Counted from the first letter of the stretch, positions 14,974 to 24,006 are shown. The stretch: DNA of 64,000 nucleotides from Nocardiopsis listeri NBRC 13360 (GCF_001570765.1 NZ_BCSH01000044.1:1-64000); one strand, 5' to 3'. Made by a program: numbers and translations. Notes: generated by a model from the letters alone, not told the origin.

Positions 14974-17488
14974 CGGCCCGCCTCTCGTCTTCCTCGTCAA
15001 CCGGCGTCACCGCACACAATGTGATCACCATCGTCAAACCGCCGCCCGGCGTGTCCTCGGGGGCCAGGGTGCCGTGCATCGCCTCAACGAAACCACGGGC
15101 GACGGCCAACCCCAGCCCCACGCCTGTGCCCTGGGGTGCGTCGCCCAACCGCTGGAACGCCTCGAACATCCGCTGCTTGGCCTCGTCCGACACCCCCGGG
15201 CCCCGGTCCACCACCCGCAGCTGCACGTACCCCTCGTGCGCGCTGGCCGAGACCAGTACCGGTGAGCCGGGGACCGGGTTGTAGCGCACCGCGTTGGTCA
15301 CCACGTTGGCCATCGCACGCTCCAACAGTCCCGCGTCCACCCGCACCCGAGGCAGATCGTGCGGCACGTCGACCACCACCGAATCGCCCGGAATCCCCAG
15401 TAGGGTCGCCGACAACACGTCGTCCAGGTTCTCCGGCCGCAGGCGCGGAACCACACTCTCGGTCTGCACCCGGCTCATGTCCAGCAGGTTCCCGATGAGC
15501 CGGTTCAGCCGGTCCGCCGATTCCTCCACGGTTTCGAGCAGCTCGGCCCGATCCTCGGCGGACAACTCGATGTCGGTGGCGCGCAGGCTCGACACACTCG
15601 CCTTGATCGAGGTCAACGGGGTGCGCAGGTCGTGCGAGACCGCCGCGAGCAGTGCGGTGCGCATCCGGTTTCCGGCCGCCTGGGCACGGGCCTCCGCCGC
15701 GTCCCAGGCCAGACGCTGGTGTTCCAGGGCGATGCCCACGTGGGTGGCGAACGCGCCGAGCACCCCGCGGTCGGCGGCGGGCAGGACCCGGCCCCGCAAC
15801 GCCAGGACGATGCTGTCGGACACCGGCACCAGCGCGTCCGAGTCCTCCGGTGAGTCGCACGCCGGGGCGCCCACGCTGTGCACCGGATGCCAACGGTCGT
15901 CGTCCAACCGTTCCAGAAGGGTCGCCGAACGTTGTCCGAAGGTCTCCCGGATCCGCCGCAGCAGCGCCTGTAGGGGCTCGTTACCGGCCAGCACGCTCGC
16001 GGCCAGCACCGCGACGGCGTCGGCCTCGGCGCGGGCGCGCACCGCCTGGGCCGAGCGGCGGGCGGCCATCTCCACCATCACCGCCACCAGGGAGCCGACC
16101 AGGAGCAGCGCGGTCATCGCCAGGAAGTTGTCGACCGACACCGAGGGTCTGTCGTGCAACGGCGACAACAGCACGGTGAGCAGCACCGCGCTCCACAACG
16201 CGGAGGCGATCGCAGGACGCAGACCGCCCACCGCGGCGGTCACCATCGTGATGAGCAGCAGGAACAGCGGGTCGGAGGCCGGGCCGACCTCCGAGAAGAC
16301 CGGCAGCGCCAGGACGAGGGTGACCAGCGGCGGAGCCATCAACGAAAGCGTCCACCCCCACACGCGGCGGTGTTCGTTCAGCCCTCGTCCCGGGGCGGGC
16401 AGCAACCACCGTCCGCCGCCCACCTCCTCGTGTGTGACGATGTGCACGTCGATGTCGCCGGAGTCGCGGGCCACTATCGCGCCCACGCCCGGACCGAACA
16501 CGTACTGCCAGGCGCGCCTGCGCGAGGAGCCCAGGACGATCTGGGTGGCGTGCGCGCCCCGGGCGAACTCCAGCAGCGCCGACGGCACGTCCGTCCCCAC
16601 CACCTGGTGGTAGGTGCCGCCCAGTTCCGCGAGCAGCCGACGTTGGCGCAGGAGTTCTCCGGTGGGTCGTTCTCCCAGACCGCTGGGCGGGATCACGTGC
16701 ACCGCGATCAGGTCGCTGGGTTGCGGACGACCACCGCGGGAACGGTCGGCGACCCGTGCCGCCCGTCGGATCAGCGTCTCGCCCTCGGGTCCGCCGGTCA
16801 GCGCCACGACGACCCGTTCCCTGGCCTCCCAGGTGTCCCGGATCTCGTGCTCGCCCCGGTACCGGGAGAGTCCTTCCTCCACCCGGTCAGCGGTCCACAA
16901 CAGCGCCAGTTCCCGCAGCGCCGCCAGGTTGCCCTCGCGGTAGAAGTCGGCGAGGGCGGCGTCCACCCGTTCGGCGGGGTGCAGGTCGCCGCGGGCCATG
17001 CGTCGGCGCAGTTCCTGCGGGGTGACGTCGACCAGTTCGATCTCCTCCGCCGAACGCACCACCCGGTCGGGCACGGTGTGCTCGGGACGCACCCCGGTGA
17101 TCTGGTGGACGACGTCGTACAGCGACTCCAGGTGGTGGATGCCCACGGTGGAGAGAACGTCGATCCCGGCGGCGAGCAGCTCCTCCACGTCCTGCCAGCG
17201 GGTCGGGTTGGGCGCCCCCGGTGGGTTGGGCCTTGCCAGGTCGTCGACGACGACGAGTTCGGGGGAGCGGGTGATGACGGCGGCGGTGTCCATGGCCCCA
17301 GAGCTGTGCTCGGGAACGGTTTCGAGCCCACGCAGCAGGGCCGACGTGTGGACCCTGCGGTGGGTGTGCACCGCGCCGATCACGATGTCGGTGCCGTGTT
17401 CGGCCCGGCGACGGGCTTCGGTCAGGGCGTGGTGGGTGGTGCCCACCCCGGGTGCCGAACCCAGGTGGATGCGGAGTCGTCCTTTCAC
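14954..17488 (-). CDS. kdpD: KdpD-type sensor histidine kinase with altered Walker A motif
   Basis: Of 844 residues, 1-205 form the KdpD sensor ATPase domain, about 240-360 a universal-stress-type domain and about 381-480 four membrane segments. A GAF-like region, the H-box AVSHDLRTPLTS near 616 and a HATPase domain ending GVGLGLAVARGF follow. The N-terminal nucleotide loop reads GSAPGVGTT where KdpD normally has GAAPGVGKT, so the Walker lysine is Thr. Further on VDDLARP replaces VDELAHT. The kinase half looks intact. The GTG at 17488 matches the usual KdpD N-terminus and has a GACAAT box 6 nt upstream. It heads the kdpDE pair without pump genes. Confidence 0.87.
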   Translation of the reverse strand: MKGRLRIHLGSAPGVGTTHHALTEARRRAEHGTDIVIGAVHTHRRVHTSALLRGLETVPEHSSGAMDTAAVITRSPELVVVDDLARPNPPGAPNPTRWQDVEELLAAGIDVLSTVGIHHLESLYDVVHQITGVRPEHTVPDRVVRSAEEIELVDVTPQELRRRMARGDLHPAERVDAALADFYREGNLAALRELALLWTADRVEEGLSRYRGEHEIRDTWEARERVVVALTGGPEGETLIRRAARVADRSRGGRPQPSDLIAVHVIPPSGLGERPTGELLRQRRLLAELGGTYHQVVGTDVPSALLEFARGAHATQIVLGSSRRRAWQYVFGPGVGAIVARDSGDIDVHIVTHEEVGGGRWLLPAPGRGLNEHRRVWGWTLSLMAPPLVTLVLALPVFSEVGPASDPLFLLLITMVTAAVGGLRPAIASALWSAVLLTVLLSPLHDRPSVSVDNFLAMTALLLVGSLVAVMVEMAARRSAQAVRARAEADAVAVLAASVLAGNEPLQALLRRIRETFGQRSATLLERLDDDRWHPVHSVGAPACDSPEDSDALVPVSDSIVLALRGRVLPAADRGVLGAFATHVGIALEHQRLAWDAAEARAQAAGNRMRTALLAAVSHDLRTPLTSIKASVSSLRATDIELSAEDRAELLETVEESADRLNRLIGNLLDMSRVQTESVVPRLRPENLDDVLSATLLGIPGDSVVVDVPHDLPRVRVDAGLLERAMANVVTNAVRYNPVPGSPVLVSASAHEGYVQLRVVDRGPGVSDEAKQRMFEAFQRLGDAPQGTGVGLGLAVARGFVEAMHGTLAPEDTPGGGLTMVITLCAVTPVDEEDERRADAGPGR

Positions 17489-17500
17489 GCCCCCATTGTC
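17486..17500 (-). promoter_or_regulatory. leaderless-type -10 box before kdpD
   Basis: On the minus strand GACAAT (17500-17495) is followed by 6 nt and the GTG at 17488. The box is imperfect (G in place of the first T) but the spacing fits a leaderless transcript. Confidence 0.35.
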
Positions 17501-17737
17501 GACGGCTTCGGGGGCGCGGGGTGCGGGAACGGCCATGATCCGCGCGCGGGGAGCCCACGGCGGGCGGCTCGCCCTGGAGGGTGAACGCGCCTGCTCGGTC
17601 GGGACATCGGCCTGTTCCGGCCAATGACGGTGATGGCCGTGAGTGTGGGCCCGGGTGTCTCCCGTGTCGGATAAGACTGGAGTTCCCCGGAACATTCCGG
17701 ATCACAACAGCCGACACGAGGACGACGAGGTTCCCCC

Positions 17738-18631
17738 ATGGGTCAGCCCCCGCCCGGTCCGCAGGGACCATTCCCCGGACAGCCCGGACAGCCGCCGCAG
17801 GGTCCTCCGCCCGGGTACGGGCAGTATCCGCCGCAGGGACCGCCGTCCGGGTACGGGCCGCAGCCCCCACAAGGCCCGCCGCCCGGGTACGGGCAGTACC
17901 CGCCGCAGAGTCCGCCGCCCGGGTACGGGCCGCAGGGGCCCGGCGGCCCGGAGCGGCCCAAGAAGAAGACCGGTCTGATCGTCGGCGGTGCCATCGGCGC
18001 GGTCGTACTGATCGCGGCGATCGGCGGGATCGCGGCGTGGGCGGCCTCCGGCGGTGAGTACGTCTCCATGCCCGACGACTGCGCACTCGTGTTCGAGGGC
18101 AACTCGCTGGAGGGCTCCGACTTCGGTCCGATGCCCTCCTTCGATGGTGGCTTCGACCCGGACGGTGGCTCCTCCGACGGCTCCTACGGGGAGATGTCGT
18201 GTGAGGGCGACTCCGGCGACCTGATGGTCTCCTTCCACGTCGAGCTCTTCGACATGGAGCACCCCGACACCGAGGAACAGCTCCAGGAGATCCTGGAGGA
18301 GGAGTTCGACCCGGTGGAGGAGTTCGGGGCGGACGCCACCGAACCGGGTGTGGTCAGCGACCTCGACCTGGACTACGGCCCCCAGGGGCAGGTCCTGTGG
18401 GACGAGAGCAGCATCGGTGAACGCGGCACGACCATGGTCTCGACCATGGACAGCAGTGAGTTCGGCGATAGCGGCAGCTTCGGCGCGAGCGTGTTCCTGT
18501 CGGGCAACGCGGTCGGCGCGGTCATGATCGCCGAGAACGGTGGTGGCGTCGACATCGAGACCGTGTACGCCACGATCGAGAGCAGCGCATCCGACCTGCA
18601 AAGCCGTATTTCGAGGGTCGCCGAGAAGTGA
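17738..18631 (+). CDS. membrane-anchored protein with proline-rich N-terminal repeats
   Basis: Residues 1-70 are cytoplasmic repeats of the type PPPGYGQYPPQGP, repeated about four times with small changes. A KKK flank and a membrane helix follow (GLIVGGAIGAVVLIAAIGG, about 80-103). The remaining about 190 residues lie outside, are very acidic and contain two Cys (MPDDCALV, MSCEGD). The external domain is reminiscent of actinobacterial lipoprotein-like DUF3558 or sensor domains, but I do not recognise a specific family. It is followed after 91 nt by a smaller relative with the same plan (18723), suggesting tandem duplication. It is divergent from kdpD. No function can be assigned. Confidence 0.6.
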   Translation: MGQPPPGPQGPFPGQPGQPPQGPPPGYGQYPPQGPPSGYGPQPPQGPPPGYGQYPPQSPPPGYGPQGPGGPERPKKKTGLIVGGAIGAVVLIAAIGGIAAWAASGGEYVSMPDDCALVFEGNSLEGSDFGPMPSFDGGFDPDGGSSDGSYGEMSCEGDSGDLMVSFHVELFDMEHPDTEEQLQEILEEEFDPVEEFGADATEPGVVSDLDLDYGPQGQVLWDESSIGERGTTMVSTMDSSEFGDSGSFGASVFLSGNAVGAVMIAENGGGVDIETVYATIESSASDLQSRISRVAEK

Positions 18632-18722
18632 CCCCTTTCGTTCGGCGGGTCCGAGGGTCTTCGGGCTCCGGTCCCACCGAACGAGTATCCCGACCGACCA
18701 CCGAGACGGACGGAACCCACCC

Positions 18723-19400
18723 GTGAACACGCCCCTTCCGGAACCCGGCCGCTCACCCGAGCGGAGCCGCCGACGCCTTCCGTTCGCCCTGGCCGGCGTC
18801 GGCGCGGCGGCCGTGCTGGTCCTGGGCGGGCTCTACCTGTGGCCGGACGACACCCGGGACGAAGGCGTTTCCCTGCCTCGGGACTGCGCCGACCTGCTCC
18901 CGGTGGATCTGGCCGAACGTCTGCCCGGGGCCGAGGAGATCGAGTTGCGCGGCGAGATCCGGGACACGGTGGAGGAAGAGGACGTGCTCGAGGTCGCCCA
19001 TTGCGAGGCGGCCGAGGACGTCGACGGCGACACCGCCCACTTCAGCCTCCAGGTGGTGCTGTACGACCCCGCCGAGGAGGAGAGCGTGCGCCGTATGCGG
19101 GAGTCCGTCGCCCAAGGACGACTGGCCCGTGAGGACGACGACTTCGAGTCGGAGTACGGCGACCCGCCGATGCGCGCGGTGGAGTGGCGTCCGCTGTCGG
19201 TGGGCGACGGGGGATACGCCACGGCGTCCGGACCGGTGGACGAGGAAGGGAGCGACGAGCTGTGGTCCTCCCTGGAGTACTCGTTCGACAACGCGCGGGT
19301 GAGCCTTTTCCACCGTACGGATGGTCGGGTGGATCCCGTGGAGGACCTGGACGCCCTGGAGGACCTGGCCGTCGAGGTCACCGAACGGCTGGGCGGGTAG
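18723..19400 (+). CDS. small membrane-anchored acidic protein, paralogue-like partner of the preceding gene
   Basis: A short basic N-terminus and one membrane helix (LPFALAGVGAAAVLVLGGLY, about residues 20-40) precede an acidic extracytoplasmic domain of about 180 residues. It has a Cys in LPRDCADLLP and another in VAHCEAAED. Position and spacing of these Cys echo the upstream protein (DDCALV and MSCEGD), but the proline-rich repeats are missing. The GTG at 18723 was chosen because it gives a clean helix; longer starts would overlap the upstream gene. The product is unknown. A strong hairpin overlaps its stop. Confidence 0.55.
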   Translation: MNTPLPEPGRSPERSRRRLPFALAGVGAAAVLVLGGLYLWPDDTRDEGVSLPRDCADLLPVDLAERLPGAEEIELRGEIRDTVEEEDVLEVAHCEAAEDVDGDTAHFSLQVVLYDPAEEESVRRMRESVAQGRLAREDDDFESEYGDPPMRAVEWRPLSVGDGGYATASGPVDEEGSDELWSSLEYSFDNARVSLFHRTDGRVDPVEDLDALEDLAVEVTERLGG

Positions 19401-19424
19401 GGGCTCGCGGGTCCCTACCCGCCC
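19391..19424. terminator. perfect 12-bp hairpin between convergent genes
   Basis: GGGCGGGTAGGG (19391-19402) and CCCTACCCGCCC (19413-19424) enclose a 10-nt loop. It overlaps the stop of the upstream gene and could end transcription from both sides; there is no T-tract. Confidence 0.65.
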
Positions 19425-19452
19425 CGGGTTCACCGGTCCCGCGGGAGCGGGG

Positions 19453-21099
19453 TCAGACGTCGGGGATGAGCTTGCCGGGGTTGAGCACGCCCTCCGGGTC
19501 CAGCGCGGACTTCACCGCGCGGAGCACGTCGGCGCCGAGCGGGCCCAACTCGTCCGTCATCCAGGGCCGGTGGTCGGTGCCCACCGCGTGGTGGTGGGTG
19601 ATGGTGCCGCCGTTGGTGACGATCGCGTCCGAGGCCGCGCGCTTGGCCTGGGCCCAGCGCGCCGACGGGTCCTCGCCGGCGCCCGTGGCCACCGTGAAGT
19701 ACAGGGACGCCCCGGTCGGGTAGGTGTGCGAGACGTGGCACAGCACCACCACGCCGCTCACGTCGTCGTCCAGCGCGCCCGTCAGGGCGTCCAGCACGGC
19801 CCGGTAGAGCGTCTCCAGGTCGCTCCAGGTCGCCGCGGTCTCCAGGGTCTCGGCGAGGATGCCCGCGGACAGCAGGGAGTCGCGCAGGTACGGGGCGGTG
19901 AACCGGGTCTCGCGCCAGTGCGCCACCGGGTCCGACCCCAAGGGGGTGCCACCGGCCGCCACCATGACCTCGCGCACGGCGGCCGCGCGCGCCCTCACGT
20001 CGGAGTCGGTGCCCTCGAAGCCCAACACCGCCTGGCAGCCGGGCGTGGCCTCACGGCCGCCCAGGGCGGCGTTCACGAACGTCTCGGTCTCGTCGGACAG
20101 GCGCGCCATCGTGGGGCGCACGTCCGACTGGGCGAGCGTGCGCAGTGCCGCCACACCGGTCGTGTAATCGGGGAAGGACCAGGCCTCGTCCAAGACGCGC
20201 TCGGGTCGGGGCCGCACGCGCACGGCGACCTCCGTGATCACGCCCAGGGTGCCCTCCGAACCCACCATGAGCCGACGCAGGTCGGGGCCGGCGGCGGAGG
20301 CGGGCGGCCCGCCCAACTCCAGGGTGCCGCGCGGTGTGGCCACCCGCATGCCCACGACCATGTCCTCGAATCGGCCGTAACCGGAGGAGGCCTGGCCGCT
20401 GGAGCGGGTCGCGGCGTACCCGCCGATGGTGGCGTACTCGTAGCTCTGTGGCATGTGTCCCAGGGTCAGGCCGTGTTCGGCCAGCATCGCCTCGGCGTGC
20501 GGGGTGCGCACACCGGCACCCAGCACGGCGGTCAGGGAGGTGGTGTCCAGGGACACCAACCGGTCGAGCCGTCGCAGGTCCAGGGAGACGACCGTCCGGA
20601 AGTCACCGCGGATCGGGGTGAGGCCGCCGACCACGCTGGTGCCACCGCCGAAGGGGACCACCGCCACACGCTCGGCCGAGCACAGCGCCAGGAGTCGTTC
20701 CACCTGTTCGTGGTCGGCGGGCGACAGCACCGCGTCGGGCGCGAGGTCGGTCCGACCGGAACGGCGGGCGAGCAGGTCGGGCGTGCTCTTGCCGCCGCTG
20801 CGACGCAGTCGGGTGGGGCCGTCGGTCCGCACGTGTTCGGCACCGACGACCTCGGCGAACGCGTCACGGAGACGTTCGTCCAGGCGGGTCGGGGGCAGGA
20901 CGACGTCCGCCTCCGCGACCGGGGACATGTCCTCGGGGCGGGTGCGCAGGACCTGGGTGATGAGGTCGCGCGTTCCGGGGTCCAACCGGGTGGCCCGTTC
21001 GGGGTCGCCCCAGGCGAACCAGCTCATCTCAGGTGCGGTGTCTGTGCTCCCGGCGGCGTCGGTCGTTCCGGCGGGGGAGTCTTGCGCATCGTGGGTCAT
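19453..21099 (-). CDS. alkyldihydroxyacetonephosphate synthase-like FAD-linked oxidase
   Basis: The 548-residue protein has the VAO/PCMH-type FAD domain (VPFGGGTSVVGG near residue 180, GYGRFEDMVVGMRV, LMVGSEGTLGVIT) and a C-terminal half ending with the ADPS signature GTITHHHAVGTDHR near residue 500. In eukaryotes ADPS swaps the acyl group of acyl-DHAP for a fatty alcohol in ether-lipid synthesis. Bacterial relatives include glycolate- and lactate-type oxidases, so the reaction here is uncertain. It faces a TetR gene and glpD across 17 nt. The shared chemistry around DHAP/glycerol 3-phosphate suggests a common glycerolipid theme. Confidence 0.75.
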   Translation of the reverse strand: MTHDAQDSPAGTTDAAGSTDTAPEMSWFAWGDPERATRLDPGTRDLITQVLRTRPEDMSPVAEADVVLPPTRLDERLRDAFAEVVGAEHVRTDGPTRLRRSGGKSTPDLLARRSGRTDLAPDAVLSPADHEQVERLLALCSAERVAVVPFGGGTSVVGGLTPIRGDFRTVVSLDLRRLDRLVSLDTTSLTAVLGAGVRTPHAEAMLAEHGLTLGHMPQSYEYATIGGYAATRSSGQASSGYGRFEDMVVGMRVATPRGTLELGGPPASAAGPDLRRLMVGSEGTLGVITEVAVRVRPRPERVLDEAWSFPDYTTGVAALRTLAQSDVRPTMARLSDETETFVNAALGGREATPGCQAVLGFEGTDSDVRARAAAVREVMVAAGGTPLGSDPVAHWRETRFTAPYLRDSLLSAGILAETLETAATWSDLETLYRAVLDALTGALDDDVSGVVVLCHVSHTYPTGASLYFTVATGAGEDPSARWAQAKRAASDAIVTNGGTITHHHAVGTDHRPWMTDELGPLGADVLRAVKSALDPEGVLNPGKLIPDV

Positions 21100-21103
21100 G
21101 CTC

Positions 21104-21132
21104 TACAGTTTTACACATGGCGTCAAAACGTA
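21104..21132. promoter_or_regulatory. dyad over the divergent starts, candidate TetR operator with leaderless -10
   Basis: TACAGTTTTACAC (21104-21116) and GCGTCAAAACGTA (21120-21132) form an imperfect inverted repeat around the tetR start codon. TACAGT (21104-21109) is 7 nt before the ATG at 21117, the spacing of a leaderless promoter. A repressor bound here would block both directions. Confidence 0.5.
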
Positions 21133-21725
21133 ACGTAGAGGACGAGATCCTGGACGCGGCCCGCGCCTGCGTCGAGTCGTTCGGTGTACGACGCACCACC
21201 CTGACCGACGTGGCCCGCCGCGCCGGGGTCAGTCGACCCACCGTGTACCGTCGCTGGCCCGACGTCACCGCACTCGTCGCGGACCTGCTCACCCGCGAAC
21301 TCCGCCGCATCCTCATCGCAGAGGAGATGGCGGCCGGGAACGAGGACTCCGAGGAGAGCGTCCGCTCGGGCCTGGTGCGACACGCCACCGGCGTCGCCCG
21401 GGCGATGCTCGCCCACCCCCTCGTCGGTCGGATCATCGACACCGAACCCGAACTCCTGGCCACCTACACCTTCCACCGGCTCGGTAGTAGCCACAAAGCC
21501 GCCCTCGAACTGGTCGCACCCGCCATCGCGGACGGCCAGGACGATGGCTCCATCCGGGACGGCGACCCCGCGGTCCTGGCCCACCTGGTCATGGTGACCG
21601 TGCAGAACACCGTCACCTCCCATCGCCTGTTCGCCGAGGTCCTCGACATCGACGGGCTGGTCGCCGAACTGTCCGCCCTGTTGGACGGCTACCTGCGACC
21701 CCGAGAACGGAAGGAAGGCCCATGA
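21117..21725 (+). CDS. TetR/AcrR family transcriptional regulator
   Basis: The N-terminal helix-turn-helix (TLTDVARRAGVSRPTVYRRW, about residues 26-45) is typical of TetR proteins, followed by an all-helical ligand domain. Length is 202 aa. Only 17 nt separate its ATG from the start of the divergent ADPS-like gene, and its stop overlaps the glpD start (ATGA), so it is co-transcribed with glpD. Autoregulation and control of the flanking flavoprotein are likely by position. The ligand is unknown; a lipid or glycerol metabolite is a guess from context. Confidence 0.88.
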   Translation: MASKRNVEDEILDAARACVESFGVRRTTLTDVARRAGVSRPTVYRRWPDVTALVADLLTRELRRILIAEEMAAGNEDSEESVRSGLVRHATGVARAMLAHPLVGRIIDTEPELLATYTFHRLGSSHKAALELVAPAIADGQDDGSIRDGDPAVLAHLVMVTVQNTVTSHRLFAEVLDIDGLVAELSALLDGYLRPRERKEGP

Positions 21726-23245
21726 GCCGGTCCACATCCCTGAACGCGACCCGCCGCACCACCGACCTCGCCGACCTGGAGGCCCGTCCCGACGTGGACC
21801 TACTGGTGGTCGGCGGAGGCGTCACCGGAGCAGGAGTGGCCCTGGACGCCGCTTCCCGGGGACTGTCCACGGTCCTCGTCGAACGCGAGGACCTCGCATT
21901 CGGTACCAGCAGGTGGAGTTCCAAACTCGTCCACGGCGGTCTGCGCTACCTCGCCAAGGGGCAGGTCGGCATCGCCTACGAGAGCGCCCGCGAACGCGAC
22001 GTCCTCATGCGCGTCACCGCGCCCCACCTGGTCCGTTCCCTGCCGATGGTGATCCCGGTGCACCGGGACACAGGCCTGGCCCGGACCTTCGCCGTCCGCG
22101 CCGGAATGGGCGGCGGAGACCTGCTGCGCGTGCTCTCCGGCACTCCCTCCTCCGTCCTGCCCGGCCCCCGGGTGCTCAACGCCCGCCAGACCCGTCGCCT
22201 GCTCCCCGCGGTCGACCCCGACGGTCTGCTCGGCGGGATCGTCTCCTTCGACGGCCAGCTCGTCGACGACGCACGGTTGGTGATCGCGATCGCGCGCACC
22301 GCCGCGGGCGAGGGCGCCCGTGTCATCACTCGCTGCTCCGCCGAGAGCATCACCGCCGACGGCGTCGTCCTGCGCGACGAGACCGACGGGCGGCTCATCC
22401 CGGTGCGTCCGCGTGCGGTCGTCAACGCCACCGGCGTGCACGCCGACGACCTCGACCCGCGGATCCGACTGAGCCCCAGCCGCGGCACCCACCTGGTCCT
22501 GGACGGCGCGGTGATGGGCGGCCCCCGTGCCGCGTTGACCGTGCCGTTGCCCGGCAGCGTCAGCCGGTTCGTGTTCGCGCTGCCCCAACCCGACGGTCGG
22601 ATCTACGCCGGGCTCACAGACGAACCCCTCGAGGGCCCCGTCCCCCGGGTGCCAGAGGTGCCCGATTCGGACGTGGACTTCCTCCTCGACCAGTTCAACC
22701 GGGCCCTGTCCACCAAGCTGACGCGGGACGACGTCATCGGCTCGTTCGCCGGGCTGCGTCCGCTGCTGCACGGGGACGGCTCCAGCGCGGAACTGTCCCG
22801 TGAGCACCTGGTTTCGGTGGCGCCCAACGGTTCCGTCACCGTGGCCGGAGGTAAACTCACCACCTACCGGGCGATGGCGGAGGAGGCCGTGGACGCGGCC
22901 GTCGCCGAACACCGGATCCAGGCGGGCCCCTGCCGCACCCGGGAACTGCCGCTGGTGGGCGCGGCCTCCCACGAGGAGCTCGACGACCTCGACGCCCCGC
23001 GACACCTGGTCTCCCGGTACGGAACGGAGGCACCGGCCGTGGTGGCCGAGGCGAAGGGCGATCCCGGACTGCTGGTTCCGGTGGCCTGCGGGGTCACCCC
23101 GGCCGAACTGCGGTTCGGGGTGCGCCACGAGGGGGCCATGGACGAGGCCGACCTGTTGGAGCGGCGCACCCGTATCGCCCTGGTGGACGACGACCGTGCT
23201 CGTGCCGAGGCCGCGGCCAAGGAGGCCCTGCTTTCGGTGGGGTAG
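21722..23245 (+). CDS. glpD: aerobic glycerol-3-phosphate dehydrogenase
   Basis: The protein begins with the dinucleotide-binding motif VVGGGVTGAGVALDAASRG and the GlpD signatures SSKLVHGGLRYL and SFAGLRPLL. A C-terminal DAO_C-like domain covers about residues 390-507. It oxidises glycerol 3-phosphate to DHAP at the membrane and passes electrons to quinone via FAD. Length (507 aa) is within the family range. Translation is coupled to the tetR stop through ATGA. No glpF or glpK is adjacent, so glycerol uptake is not encoded here. Confidence 0.88.
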   Translation: MSRSTSLNATRRTTDLADLEARPDVDLLVVGGGVTGAGVALDAASRGLSTVLVEREDLAFGTSRWSSKLVHGGLRYLAKGQVGIAYESARERDVLMRVTAPHLVRSLPMVIPVHRDTGLARTFAVRAGMGGGDLLRVLSGTPSSVLPGPRVLNARQTRRLLPAVDPDGLLGGIVSFDGQLVDDARLVIAIARTAAGEGARVITRCSAESITADGVVLRDETDGRLIPVRPRAVVNATGVHADDLDPRIRLSPSRGTHLVLDGAVMGGPRAALTVPLPGSVSRFVFALPQPDGRIYAGLTDEPLEGPVPRVPEVPDSDVDFLLDQFNRALSTKLTRDDVIGSFAGLRPLLHGDGSSAELSREHLVSVAPNGSVTVAGGKLTTYRAMAEEAVDAAVAEHRIQAGPCRTRELPLVGAASHEELDDLDAPRHLVSRYGTEAPAVVAEAKGDPGLLVPVACGVTPAELRFGVRHEGAMDEADLLERRTRIALVDDDRARAEAAAKEALLSVG

Positions 23246-23454
23246 GGGAGCGAGGGACGAACCGGCCGAAGCCGTCGCGGTGGCCCGATGGGGCCGAGGA
23301 ATTCGGGGACTCACCACACCGGGGGCCTCTGGTCCGCGACGATGTGATCGCGTATGGTCATACCGGTTCGAGCCCCCTCCCCCCTCGAAGCCTCCGCGAC
23401 CACCCCCGCTATGGTGCGCACGCCCGTTGAGCCGTCCCGCCCTAGGAGTCATTC

Positions 23455-24006
23455 ATGCCCACGCTCGTCGCCGTGCCGACCCCCACCGACACCGAGGAAG
23501 ACGTCTTCGCGGGGGTCCCGGACGAGTACCGGCACTACTTCAACGGTCGGGTACCGGTACCGTTCACCAAACGCCACTGGGAGTTCGCCGGCGAGCCGGT
23601 GAGCGTGCCCCTGGTCAGGGCCTTCCTGGAGACCTGCGCCGCCGGCCGCGACTCCGACTACCGGTACGTGCTCACCCTGTTGGGCGCGGAGCTGGCCACC
23701 AACGCGATCCGGCACAGCCGGTCCGGTGAGCCGGACGAGACCTTCGTGATCCGAGTGGATCGGGGTCCGAACGGGATGACCGTGACCTGTCGCGACAACG
23801 GGATGCCCACCAGCGCGGTGGAGGGCCAGGGCGGGCTGCTGATCGCCGCCTCGCCGGAGGACCGGCTCACCGCGGAGGACGGTCGCGGGCTGGCCCTGAT
23901 CGACAGCTTCGCCACCACCTGGGGCGACAACGGCCACCCGAGCATTCGCAAGGTGTGGTTCCACCTGGCCTACGACCTCACGGGAAGTTCCTGGCCCGCG
24001 GCCTGA
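23455..24006 (+). CDS. RsbW/SpoIIAB-like ATP-binding protein (anti-sigma-type kinase)
   Basis: The 183-residue protein carries a GHKL ATPase of the HATPase_c_2 type: the N-box ELATNAIRHSRSG near residue 85, the G1 box CRDNGMPT and the G2 box DGRGLALIDSFATTWG. It lacks a dimerisation/His domain, as anti-sigma kinases do. Such proteins are numerous in Streptomyces-like actinomycetes and may bind sigma factors or phosphorylate anti-anti-sigma proteins. No sigma factor or STAS gene is next to it, so the partner is unknown. An unusually long N-terminal lead (about 40 aa) precedes the domain. Confidence 0.8.
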   Translation: MPTLVAVPTPTDTEEDVFAGVPDEYRHYFNGRVPVPFTKRHWEFAGEPVSVPLVRAFLETCAAGRDSDYRYVLTLLGAELATNAIRHSRSGEPDETFVIRVDRGPNGMTVTCRDNGMPTSAVEGQGGLLIAASPEDRLTAEDGRGLALIDSFATTWGDNGHPSIRKVWFHLAYDLTGSSWPAA

